From UBA12202 sp049595035 (GTDB taxonomy: Bacteria > Pseudomonadota > Alphaproteobacteria > Puniceispirillales > UBA1172), in contig JBMYKD010000007.1 in the NCBI GenBank assembly GCA_049595035.1, positions 31,473-95,472 of the forward strand: a DNA stretch of 64,000 nucleotides, in the 5' to 3' direction. Below are positions 33,666-41,531 of the stretch, piece by piece. The notes under the pieces were generated by a model. That model was given only the letters and a program-made list of their open reading frames with translations, had not been told where the DNA came from and ran no database searches. Position numbers and translations under genes: made by a program. Each line of letters begins with the position of its first letter. Position 1 is the stretch's first letter.

Positions 33666-34327
33666 TACCCCCCATGATATCCCGAACTAATCATATGGAA
33701 CTAGCCAGACTACGCGCCCGACGGCATGGTCATATCGGGCTATTAGGAGGATCATTCAATCCCGCGCATCAGGGCCATGCCCATATCGCTGATATAGCCG
33801 CAGCAGAACTACAATTAGATCAAGTGATATGGCTGGTAAGCCCGCAGAACCCGCTGAAATCCAGCCATGATATGGCATCATTTACCCATCGCATGGCCAG
33901 TGCCAAGGGCATGGCACAGCAATGCCGGCGGCATCATCATATGCAGGTTAGCGCACTGGAACATCTTTTGCGACTACGCTATACCGCTGATACAATCCGT
34001 TATCTTGCCAGAACATGCCCGCGCCTCACTTTTTACTGGCTGATGGGTGCTGATAATATGGCACAATTTCATCAATGGCACCGCACAGATGACATTATCC
34101 GCCATACCCGACTGGTTGTGGTTAATCGCCCCGGATATCAGGCCGCCGCATTATCCAGCCGGATGGCCAGTCGCATGGTTCGGCTACCAGCCCGGCGATT
34201 ACGGCGAATGAAACATAAGCTATCCCATTACCGCAAGCAGAACTACTGGAGTTTCATTCAACCTCGGTTAAACCCACTTTCAGCTACCGATATCCGGGCA
34301 TCCCAACACAGAAAGACCAAGCAATAA
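33662..34327 (+). CDS. nadD: nicotinate-nucleotide adenylyltransferase
   Basis: Adenylates nicotinate mononucleotide in NAD synthesis. 221 residues. Nucleotidyltransferase motifs: GLLGGSFNPAHQGH (about 27-40) with the HxGH-type signature, WLMGADNM in the middle, and LSATDIRASQ in place of the usual ISSTxIR near the C-terminus. An alternative ATG at codon 12 would remove an unconserved N-terminal stretch. It overlaps proA by four bases. Confidence 0.94.
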   Translation: MIPPMISRTNHMELARLRARRHGHIGLLGGSFNPAHQGHAHIADIAAAELQLDQVIWLVSPQNPLKSSHDMASFTHRMASAKGMAQQCRRHHHMQVSALEHLLRLRYTADTIRYLARTCPRLTFYWLMGADNMAQFHQWHRTDDIIRHTRLVVVNRPGYQAAALSSRMASRMVRLPARRLRRMKHKLSHYRKQNYWSFIQPRLNPLSATDIRASQHRKTKQ

Positions 34328-34346
34328 ATATTTATCAATAAATATT
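34323..34346. repeat. AT-rich direct/inverted repeat after nadD
   Basis: AATAAATATT occurs at 34323-34332 and 34337-34346 around TATC, and the inner part AATATTTAT..ATAAATATT is also nearly palindromic. The second copy abuts the -35 of the rsfS promoter. It might be a weak terminator or regulator site; function unknown. Confidence 0.35.
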
Positions 34347-34373
34347 GGCAATTCACGATATCTGTCTTATCTT
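34345..34373 (+). promoter_or_regulatory. rsfS promoter
   Basis: TTGGCA (34345-34350), a 17-base spacer and TATCTT (34368-34373). Transcription would start near 34380, leaving a short leader with an AAGGAG ribosome-binding site. Confidence 0.55.
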
Positions 34374-34402
34374 AGTATATATAAGTGACGGATGTGTTTA
34401 AC

Positions 34403-34420
34403 ATGAAGGAGTAACCCATT
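34403..34420 (+). promoter_or_regulatory. ribosome-binding site and ATT start of rsfS
   Basis: AAGGAG (34406-34411) is six bases before ATT (34418-34420), a canonical distance, while no ATG, GTG or TTG lies in that place. The ribosome-binding site itself is part of a three-codon frame ATG AAG GAG TAA (34403-34414), in the same frame as rsfS. The stop codon excludes a longer rsfS from that ATG. Confidence 0.6.
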
Positions 34421-34798
34421 TCCGATCATCACATAACAGACAGCGATCATCTGCTTCAGATGATTTTGTCATCCTTAGATGACGATAAGGCAACTGATAT
34501 TCTTGCCGTCCCTCTAGCTGGTAAATCCTCGATTGCGGATTATATGGTCATTGCCTCGGGTACATCCTCGCGGCAGCTCATGGCTATGGCTGATCATCTG
34601 GGGAAATCGCTTAAAGAAAACGGGGTTAAAAGCACTGGCACAGAAGGCGCACAGCAAGGGGACTGGATACTAATTGATGCCGGTGATATTATTGTGCATC
34701 TGTTCCGGCCTGAGGTGAGAGAGTTTTATCAGCTTGAAAAAATGTGGCTTGAACCAGATAAAAATGGGACGACCACTGGCCAGACAGCCAGCATTTAG
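34418..34798 (+). CDS. rsfS: ribosomal silencing factor RsfS
   Basis: 126 residues from the ATT at 34418, or 112 from the ATG at 34460. RsfS binds L14 and blocks subunit joining under starvation. The core LAGKSSIADYMVIASGTSSRQLMAMADHL is typical. Family members carry about 12 to 25 residues before the SLDDDKATD segment, which the ATT start provides (SDHHITDSDHLLQMIL), while the ATG start cuts into the first helix and lacks a ribosome-binding site. The ATT start is therefore preferred. AUU starts are known for infC and pcnB in E. coli. Confidence 0.9.
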   Translation: MSDHHITDSDHLLQMILSSLDDDKATDILAVPLAGKSSIADYMVIASGTSSRQLMAMADHLGKSLKENGVKSTGTEGAQQGDWILIDAGDIIVHLFRPEVREFYQLEKMWLEPDKNGTTTGQTASI

Positions 34799-34812
34799 CC
34801 TAATACCTGATC

Positions 34813-35268
34813 ATGCGTTTAAGTATCGCTGCCATAGGTAAAGCCGGAAAAACCCCAGAACATACTCTTGTTCAACGATATTTTGATCGCCTCCCCCATA
34901 AAGGCGGAATAATTGAACGTGATTCATCAAAAACATCTGGGCTGGCGGGTAAACGTGATGAAGGCAAACGGCTTCTATCGGCTTTGCCTTCCGGGTGCAA
35001 ATTGGTGGTGCTAGATGAAAGTGGGGCTAACCTGTCTTCACCCCAATTGGCAGAACTGATTTCACAATGGCGCGATACAGGCACAAGAGATGCGGTGTTT
35101 GCCATTGGTGGTGCCAATGGGCATAGTGATGCGGTGCTTGCGGCGGCTGATAAATTGCTGGCATTCGGGGCACAGACCTGGCCACATATGCTGATCAGGG
35201 CAATGCTTGCCGAACAGCTTTATCGGGCGGAAATGATTTTGGCACGGCATCCATATCACCATGCCTAG
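34813..35268 (+). CDS. rlmH: 23S rRNA pseudouridine-1915 N3-methyltransferase
   Basis: 151-residue SPOUT-class methyltransferase. The SAM-binding trefoil knot is shown by LVVLDESGANLSS, FAIGGANGHS and the C-terminal QTWPHMLIRAMLAEQLYRAE with HPYHHA. It modifies the decoding-adjacent helix 69 in assembled 70S ribosomes. 14 bases after rsfS, the usual neighbour. No strong ribosome-binding site is seen before the ATG. Confidence 0.96.
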   Translation: MRLSIAAIGKAGKTPEHTLVQRYFDRLPHKGGIIERDSSKTSGLAGKRDEGKRLLSALPSGCKLVVLDESGANLSSPQLAELISQWRDTGTRDAVFAIGGANGHSDAVLAAADKLLAFGAQTWPHMLIRAMLAEQLYRAEMILARHPYHHA

Positions 35269-35290
35269 ATAAACCAGATAGAATAGCGGC

Positions 35291-35320
35291 TTGGCAAAAT
35301 GCCCAAGAACGGCGTATAAA
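35291..35320 (+). promoter_or_regulatory. gpmI promoter with leaderless spacing
   Basis: TTGGCA (35291-35296), an 18-base spacer and TATAAA (35315-35320). The ATG of gpmI begins at 35326, five bases after the -10, so transcription would start at or next to the A of the start codon. No ribosome-binding site is visible. Confidence 0.55.
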
Positions 35321-35325
35321 TTGAC

Positions 35326-36876
35326 ATGACTTCATCACCTCATCCATCTTCACCACAAACGCCGGTTGTTCTTGCCATCATGGATGGGCTAGGTCACCGC
35401 GACGGCACCCAGTATAATGCTGTTAAACAGGCCCGAACACCCGTGCTTGATCGGCTAGATCGCACAGTTCCCAAGGCATTCCTTAACGCGTCGGAATCGG
35501 CTGTTGGATTACCCGCCGGACAGGTTGGCAATTCAGAAGTCGGGCATATGACCATTGGGGCTGGCCGTATCCTCAAACAGGACCTTGTTCGTATTGATGA
35601 TGCTATTGCAAATGATATGTTCAAAACCAGTCCGGTTCTGGATAATATGGCTGATGCGTTAAGCCAGAATGGTGCGGCGGTTCATATCCTAGGTATGGCA
35701 TCTGATGGCGGTGTCCATAGCCATTCGGATCATATTCTTGCCCTTACCCGTGCCATATGTGATCGCGGCATCCCTGTATGGCTTCACCTGTTCACTGATG
35801 GCCGCGATACGATGCCGGGAAGCGCAACAGATCATTTCAACCATTTTATCAATGCCTGTCCGGCTAGCGCTAAAATCGCCACGGTAACCGGCCGTTATTA
35901 TGCCATGGATAGGGATCATCGCTGGGAAAGGACTGGCCTTGCTTTTGATGCAATAGCATATGCCAGAGCTGACCATCATTATGCTGACGCGAATATGGCA
36001 ATTGCCAGTGCATATGCCCGCGGCGAAAGTGATGAGTTTTTCTTACCCACCATTATTGGTGATTATGATGGTATCGCTAAAGGCGATGCTATCATCATGG
36101 CGAATTTTCGTGCTGACCGCGTGCGGCAGTTGCTTGACGGGTTTCTTTTTACCGATACTCCCATAGATCATCCTTTACCGGAAGGGACGATCAGCACCGC
36201 CATTGCCATGACTTCATATTCGGAAAAACTGGATGCCGTATGCGATCTTCTGTTTCCGCCCCTCACGCTTACTCACACGCTTGGCGATGTTGTAGCGGCG
36301 GCAGGATTACGCCAGCTCAGGCTAGCAGAAACGGAAAAATACCCCCATGTGACTTTCTTTCTCAATGGCGGTAGCGAAGATTGCCATCCTGGTGAAGAAA
36401 GATGTCTGATCCCCTCGCCCAAAGTGGCTACTTATGACCTGCAACCTGAAATGAGCGCAGAACAAGTGCTTTCGGCGCTTCTCCAGGCCATTAATAGCCA
36501 GAGTCATGATCTGATTATCGTCAATTTTGCCAATCCGGATATGGTCGGCCATACTGGTGATCTGGAAGCCACCATCAAAGCGGTTGAAACCGTTGATCAG
36601 GCGCTGGGAAAGGTTATATCTTTACTTGAAGCATGTGGTGGTACGATGTTGCTAACCGCTGATCACGGGAATTGTGAACTTATGTGGGATGAAGACAGTA
36701 ACAGCCCACACACTGCCCATACCACAAATCCTGTTCCGATTTACTGGATTGGCGCACCTCCACATGGCCATATCCGTGACGGCGGGCTAAGTGATCTTGC
36801 CCCATCACTGCTTGATCTATTAGGGGTATCGGTACCAGATGAAATGACTGGTATTTCTCTTATTAGTTACAATTAA
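35326..36876 (+). CDS. gpmI: 2,3-bisphosphoglycerate-independent phosphoglycerate mutase
   Basis: 516 residues, alkaline-phosphatase superfamily, Mn2+-dependent, interconverts 3- and 2-phosphoglycerate. The opening VVLAIMDGLGHRDG holds an early metal Asp; the nucleophile is Ser70 in GNSEVGHMTIGAG; HILGMASDGGVHSH, NFRADRVRQL and LLTADHGNCELM supply other active-site residues. Probably translated from a leaderless or nearly leaderless mRNA, judging from promoter spacing. In many relatives an EnvC-type gene follows; here ctpA follows directly. Confidence 0.97.
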   Translation: MTSSPHPSSPQTPVVLAIMDGLGHRDGTQYNAVKQARTPVLDRLDRTVPKAFLNASESAVGLPAGQVGNSEVGHMTIGAGRILKQDLVRIDDAIANDMFKTSPVLDNMADALSQNGAAVHILGMASDGGVHSHSDHILALTRAICDRGIPVWLHLFTDGRDTMPGSATDHFNHFINACPASAKIATVTGRYYAMDRDHRWERTGLAFDAIAYARADHHYADANMAIASAYARGESDEFFLPTIIGDYDGIAKGDAIIMANFRADRVRQLLDGFLFTDTPIDHPLPEGTISTAIAMTSYSEKLDAVCDLLFPPLTLTHTLGDVVAAAGLRQLRLAETEKYPHVTFFLNGGSEDCHPGEERCLIPSPKVATYDLQPEMSAEQVLSALLQAINSQSHDLIIVNFANPDMVGHTGDLEATIKAVETVDQALGKVISLLEACGGTMLLTADHGNCELMWDEDSNSPHTAHTTNPVPIYWIGAPPHGHIRDGGLSDLAPSLLDLLGVSVPDEMTGISLISYN

Positions 36877-36921
36877 ACTTTCCTGTCTTGATCTTGCCAT
36901 CTTCTGAAGGCAACATGATAG

Positions 36922-38277
36922 ATGGATTATTTTTTAAAGTCTGGACGTATTGATATGCACTCTTATCTGAAAAAACCATCATCATCACGATATCTCTATA
37001 TGACGATGCTGGGCATTCTTATGATGATTGGGGTTATCATTTTCATGTCCTCTCCATCAAGCAGCCAGACATCCCGCGAACAGGTTTATCAGGATTTATC
37101 GCTGTTTGGTCAGGTATATGAAAGCATTCGGGATAATTATGTAGAACCGGTTAATGACCGCGATCTTATTCATTCCGCGATCAATGGCATGCTGACCTCA
37201 CTTGATCCCCATTCCAGCTTTCTGACCGCTGATGATTTTGACCAGATGCAGACACGCACAAGAGGTGAGTTTGGAGGATTAGGTATTGAAATCACCATGG
37301 AAGACGGATTTGTCAAAGTGGTATCACCGATTGACGATACGCCAGCCGCCAAAGCGGGAATCATATCTGGCGATCTGATTGTTGGTATTGATGGCCAGAA
37401 TGTCCTTGGCATGACGCTTACCGAAGCGGTTGATCTGATGCGTGGCGAAATAGGAAGTGAAATCACGGTGACCATCAAACGCGGTGATCTTGCGCCTTTT
37501 GATATCACCCTTGAACGTGATGTGATCAAAATGCGAAGTGTGCGTTTTGATAGCTATGGCCATGTTGGTTATATACGGATTACCAACTTCACTGAACAGA
37601 CAACCCCCGGCTTGCTGGATGCCATGGAAGGATTACAAGATGAGCATGGCAAAAACCTGATTGGGGTGGTGCTTGATTTACGGAATAATCCGGGCGGGCT
37701 TCTTAGTGAAGCTATTTCTGTTACTGATGCTTTTCTTGATCAGGGTGAAATTGTATCCACACGCGGTCGCAACGAAAGCTCGGCTTCGCGTTATTTTGCC
37801 CGGTCAGGTGATATTTCCAATGGCCTGCCTATCGTTGTGCTGATTAATTCAGGGTCTGCTTCTGCGTCTGAAATCGTTGCCGGTGCTTTAAAAGATCACG
37901 AACGGGCATTGATCATGGGAACACGGTCATTTGGCAAAGGATCTGTCCAGAGTATCGTGCCCATTGGTAATGATGCCGCTATGCGACTAACAACGGCACG
38001 GTATTACACACCATCCGGTGTTTCCATTCAGGGCACAGGTATTACCCCCGATATTATTGTCGAGCTAGCTATTGTTGAAAATGTCGATGATGGTGCTTTC
38101 CGGGAAGAAGACCTAAAAGGTTCACTTGAAAATCAGGAACAGTCTAGTTCTTCCACAGATGGAAAAGACATCGATACAGAGGATAACAGCGAAAAAGAAG
38201 GCATCAAAGATTATCAACTTGCCCGCGCCGTGGACTTGCTTAATGGGCTTAAAGTATTTCAAGGAGTGGTGCAGTGA
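36922..38277 (+). CDS. ctpA: S41 carboxyl-terminal processing peptidase
   Basis: 451 residues with one N-terminal membrane segment (about 25-44), so membrane-anchored in the periplasm. A PDZ domain (about 115-195, FGGLGIEI and GDLIVGIDGQN) precedes the S41 catalytic domain with Ser312 (NSGSASASE) and Lys339 (GTRSFGKGSVQS). The tail (about 395-430) is acidic, serine-rich and likely disordered. Ctp proteases trim C-termini and some control murein hydrolases. The start could also be an ATG 11 codons in. Its stop overlaps rppH (GTGA). Confidence 0.95.
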   Translation: MDYFLKSGRIDMHSYLKKPSSSRYLYMTMLGILMMIGVIIFMSSPSSSQTSREQVYQDLSLFGQVYESIRDNYVEPVNDRDLIHSAINGMLTSLDPHSSFLTADDFDQMQTRTRGEFGGLGIEITMEDGFVKVVSPIDDTPAAKAGIISGDLIVGIDGQNVLGMTLTEAVDLMRGEIGSEITVTIKRGDLAPFDITLERDVIKMRSVRFDSYGHVGYIRITNFTEQTTPGLLDAMEGLQDEHGKNLIGVVLDLRNNPGGLLSEAISVTDAFLDQGEIVSTRGRNESSASRYFARSGDISNGLPIVVLINSGSASASEIVAGALKDHERALIMGTRSFGKGSVQSIVPIGNDAAMRLTTARYYTPSGVSIQGTGITPDIIVELAIVENVDDGAFREEDLKGSLENQEQSSSSTDGKDIDTEDNSEKEGIKDYQLARAVDLLNGLKVFQGVVQ

Positions 38278-38759
38278 GCCGTCCTATCGATTACAATAGC
38301 CGTCCCTTCCGTCCTTGTGTCGGTATCATGCTGATTAATTCGGTCAACCAGATTTTTGTCGGGCAACGCCTTGATAATCATGGTGACGCATGGCAAATGC
38401 CGCAGGGCGGCATTGATAAAGGGGAAACGCCGATTGAAGCTGGTTTGCGTGAAATGCATGAAGAAATTGGCACCAATAAAGCTGAATTATTGCGCGAACA
38501 CCCTGAATGGTTATCTTACAGCATTCCCGAAGGGCTAGCGAATCAGCTCTGGGATGGCAGATATCGTGGTCAAACCCAGAAATGGCTGGCGTTCCGTTAT
38601 ACTGGTGACGATTCGGATATTAATATTGCTACCGAACATCCCGAATTTTGTGATTGGCGGTGGTCACCTGCCGATATTCTTCATGAACTGGCTGTTCCGT
38701 TCAAAAGACAGGTTTATAGCAAAATCATAAATGACTTCAGAGATATATTTAATAACTGA
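38274..38759 (+). CDS. rppH: RNA pyrophosphohydrolase
   Basis: 161-residue Nudix hydrolase that converts 5'-triphosphate or diphosphate RNA ends to monophosphate, triggering decay. It has the Nudix box GGIDKGETPIEAGLRE followed by MHEEIG, the RppH-type start RPCVGIMLIN and the WQMPQGG strand. Starts at GTG, overlapping the ctpA stop, with AAGGAG eight bases upstream. Its stop TGA abuts the stop of atpC on the other strand without a gap. Confidence 0.96.
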   Translation: MSRPIDYNSRPFRPCVGIMLINSVNQIFVGQRLDNHGDAWQMPQGGIDKGETPIEAGLREMHEEIGTNKAELLREHPEWLSYSIPEGLANQLWDGRYRGQTQKWLAFRYTGDDSDINIATEHPEFCDWRWSPADILHELAVPFKRQVYSKIINDFRDIFNN

Positions 38760-39125
38760 TTACAGCGCTGATATGGCGGCATCAAGAAATTCTTCTTCTC
38801 TTGCATTGCCATTTTGATTTGCTGTCTGACGCTGGGCTTCCAGATCCGAACGATCAGCATGATCAAGGTTTACGGCACGTTCAGCCAGCACAGTACAGCG
38901 ATCTTCGGTAACATCAACGATACCACCATCAACCATGATCCGGCAATTTACGCTATTATTGACATAAACCTCAACAATGCCGCGCTTTAGCGTTGAGATG
39001 GTTGGCGCATGACGTGGCATGGCACCAAATAGCCCCATGCTTCCGGGCACAACTACCATACTGGCATCTACTGCCATCATAATGCGTGCCGGTGTAACCA
39101 GTTCGAATGCGGTGGTTTCAGCCAT
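38760..39125 (-). CDS. atpC: ATP synthase epsilon subunit
   Basis: 121 residues. The N-terminal beta-sandwich begins FELVTPARIMMAVDASMVVVPGSMGLFG, normal for F1 epsilon; the C-terminal helical hairpin (about 85-121) is short, as in other alphaproteobacteria, and may give weak ATPase inhibition. Last gene of atpHAGDC. The stop abuts that of rppH. Confidence 0.95.
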   Translation of the reverse strand: MAETTAFELVTPARIMMAVDASMVVVPGSMGLFGAMPRHAPTISTLKRGIVEVYVNNSVNCRIMVDGGIVDVTEDRCTVLAERAVNLDHADRSDLEAQRQTANQNGNAREEEFLDAAISAL

Positions 39126-39159
39126 GTTCCAACCCTGTTCTCAATCTCTATTCGCTAAC

Positions 39160-40584
39160 CTAGGCCGCTTCGGCGCTAAGTTTTTTGCCTTTTTCGACAG
39201 CTTCTTCAATGGTGCCTACCATATAGAAAGCGGCTTCTGGTAGATGGTCATATTCGCCGTCCACAATACCCTTAAAGCCTTTAATCGTGTCTTCAAGAGA
39301 AACCAGCTTACCCGGTGATCCTGTAAAGACTTCAGCAACATGGAAAGGCTGGGAAAGGAAACGCTGGATTTTCCGGGCTCTGGCAACAACCAGTTTATCT
39401 TCTTCTGATAGTTCATCCATTCCGAGGATAGCAATAATATCCTGCAGTGATTTATACTGCTGAAGCACTTCCTGCACGTTACGAGCAACGGCATAATGCT
39501 CATCCCCAACAATCCGGGGATCAAGCATACGGGATGTCGAATCAAGTGGATCCACTGCGGGATAGATACCCAGTTCAGCAATCTGGCGTGACAACACGGT
39601 TGTCGCATCCAAATGCGCGAATGACGTCGCTGGTGCAGGGTCAGTCAAGTCATCGGCAGGCACATAAATCGCCTGAACAGATGTAATTGATCCCTTACGC
39701 GTTGTTGTAATCCGTTCCTGCAATGCGCCCATATCCGTGGCCAGTGTTGGCTGATATCCCACCGCTGATGGAATACGGCCGAGCAAGGCAGACACTTCGG
39801 ACCCGGCCTGAGTAAAGCGGAAAATGTTATCCACAAAGAACAACACATCCTGTCCTTCTTCATCACGGAAATATTCAGCCAGCGTCAATCCTGTCAGCGC
39901 AACCCGTGCACGGGCACCGGGAGGTTCGTTCATCTGCCCGTAAACCAGAGCGGCCTTGGAACCTTCACCATCTGTTTTAATAACGCCGGATTCCACCATT
40001 TCATGATAGAGATCGTTACCTTCCCGCGTTCTTTCACCAACACCGGCAAAAACAGAATATCCACCATGGGCTTTTGCCACGTTGTTAATCAGTTCCATGA
40101 TCAGAACCGTTTTACCAACACCAGCACCACCAAAGAGGCCAATTTTACCACCCTTGGCATATGGTGCGAGAAGGTCAACAACCTTAATACCGGTCACAAG
40201 AATTTCAGCTTCTGTTGACTGATCAATATATTCGGGTGCCGGGCGGTGAATAGGGAAGGTCTGTTTTGATTTAACAGGCGCACCTTCATCCACTGGCTCA
40301 CCTACCACATTAAGGATACGGCCAAGAGTTTCGGGGCCAACAGGAACACGGATAGGTTCACCTGTATCAATGGCTTCCTGTCCACGAACCAGACCTTCGG
40401 TTGAGTCCATGGCGATACAACGTACCGTCTGCTCACCAAGATGCTGTGCTACTTCAAGCACTAGTCTCTGCCCGCCATTTTCGGCATGAATAGCGTTAAG
40501 AATTTGTGGCAGTTCACCATCAAATTCAATATCGACAACAGCGCCGATGATCTGTGTCAGTCTACCTTTTGCGTTATTGGCCAT
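39160..40584 (-). CDS. atpD: ATP synthase beta subunit
   Basis: 474 residues from the ATG at 40584 (MANNAKGRLTQIIGAVVDIEF), the normal start; a longer frame runs into the end of atpG. Catalytic subunit of F1: P-loop GGAGVGKTV, the catalytic-glutamate region GERTREGNDLYHEM and the DELSEED-type lever (MDELSEEDKLVV). Highly conserved throughout. Confidence 0.98.
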   Translation of the reverse strand: MANNAKGRLTQIIGAVVDIEFDGELPQILNAIHAENGGQRLVLEVAQHLGEQTVRCIAMDSTEGLVRGQEAIDTGEPIRVPVGPETLGRILNVVGEPVDEGAPVKSKQTFPIHRPAPEYIDQSTEAEILVTGIKVVDLLAPYAKGGKIGLFGGAGVGKTVLIMELINNVAKAHGGYSVFAGVGERTREGNDLYHEMVESGVIKTDGEGSKAALVYGQMNEPPGARARVALTGLTLAEYFRDEEGQDVLFFVDNIFRFTQAGSEVSALLGRIPSAVGYQPTLATDMGALQERITTTRKGSITSVQAIYVPADDLTDPAPATSFAHLDATTVLSRQIAELGIYPAVDPLDSTSRMLDPRIVGDEHYAVARNVQEVLQQYKSLQDIIAILGMDELSEEDKLVVARARKIQRFLSQPFHVAEVFTGSPGKLVSLEDTIKGFKGIVDGEYDHLPEAAFYMVGTIEEAVEKGKKLSAEAA

Positions 40585-40615
40585 GATACGATGCTCCAGC
40601 TTCCAGTTATTTGGG

Positions 40616-41500
40616 TTACAGCGCTTCTGCCCCAGAAATAATTTCAATCAATTCAGTTGTAATGGCGGCCTGACGTGAACGGTTATAAACCATGGTCAGA
40701 CGATCAATGAGATCACCAGCATTACGGGTTGCGTTATCCATTGCAGTCATCCGAGCTGCCAGTTCACTGGCAGAGCTTTCCAGAACAGCTGCATAGATTT
40801 GAGTGCTGAGGTTGCGTGGCAGCAAATCTTCCAGCACGGTGGCTTCATCCGGCTCATATTCATATGGTGCAGAAACCATATCTTCTGTGCCAGTATCTGC
40901 TTCATCCTCAATCGTGATAGGGATTAATGTGTCTATGGTAACTTCTTGAGTAATAGCAGAAACAAAACGGTTAAAGATAATCTGGCAACGATCCAGATCA
41001 CCATTTTCCAGTCGCTGAATAATAATATCAGAAATGCTGTCTATGTCCGCGAATGAAACAGCCGTGCCCTGCACGCCTTCCTTGCTTTCCACAATAATAT
41101 CATTGAACTCACGCTGTAAGGCATCTTTAGCCTTACGTCCTACCATCAGCAATTCAACGGTTTTGCCTTCATCTCTCAGCGCAGTTACCTGACGTCTGGT
41201 CGTCCGGATGATGCTACCGTTAAAACCGCCACAAAGACCACGATCAGCGGACAGGATAATCAGCAGAACCCGATTATCATTACCTGTTCCCGCTAGCAAG
41301 GCCGGTGCCGTTTCTGGTGATGCCTTGCTGGCAAGGCTGTTAATGATAGCAGACATACGGCTAGAATATGGACGAGATGCTTCAGCGTTTTCCTGAGCGC
41401 GTCGCAGTTTGGCCGCCGCCACCATTTTCATGGCAGAGGTGATCTTTTGCGTCGACTTCACGCTTTTGATCCTGTTCTTTAAATCCTTCAAATTGGCCAT
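40616..41500 (-). CDS. atpG: ATP synthase gamma subunit
   Basis: 294-residue central rotor shaft of F1. The N-terminal helix LKDLKNRIKSVKSTQKITSA and the C-terminal helix with ATRNAGDLIDRLTMVYNRSRQAAIT form the coiled coil inserted into the alpha3beta3 ring. Between them is the Rossmann-like domain with SADRGLCGGFN. Lies between atpA and atpD. Confidence 0.98.
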   Translation of the reverse strand: MANLKDLKNRIKSVKSTQKITSAMKMVAAAKLRRAQENAEASRPYSSRMSAIINSLASKASPETAPALLAGTGNDNRVLLIILSADRGLCGGFNGSIIRTTRRQVTALRDEGKTVELLMVGRKAKDALQREFNDIIVESKEGVQGTAVSFADIDSISDIIIQRLENGDLDRCQIIFNRFVSAITQEVTIDTLIPITIEDEADTGTEDMVSAPYEYEPDEATVLEDLLPRNLSTQIYAAVLESSASELAARMTAMDNATRNAGDLIDRLTMVYNRSRQAAITTELIEIISGAEAL

Positions 41501-41531
41501 TGGGCAAAATCCTGATTAATAAAGAACCGTA

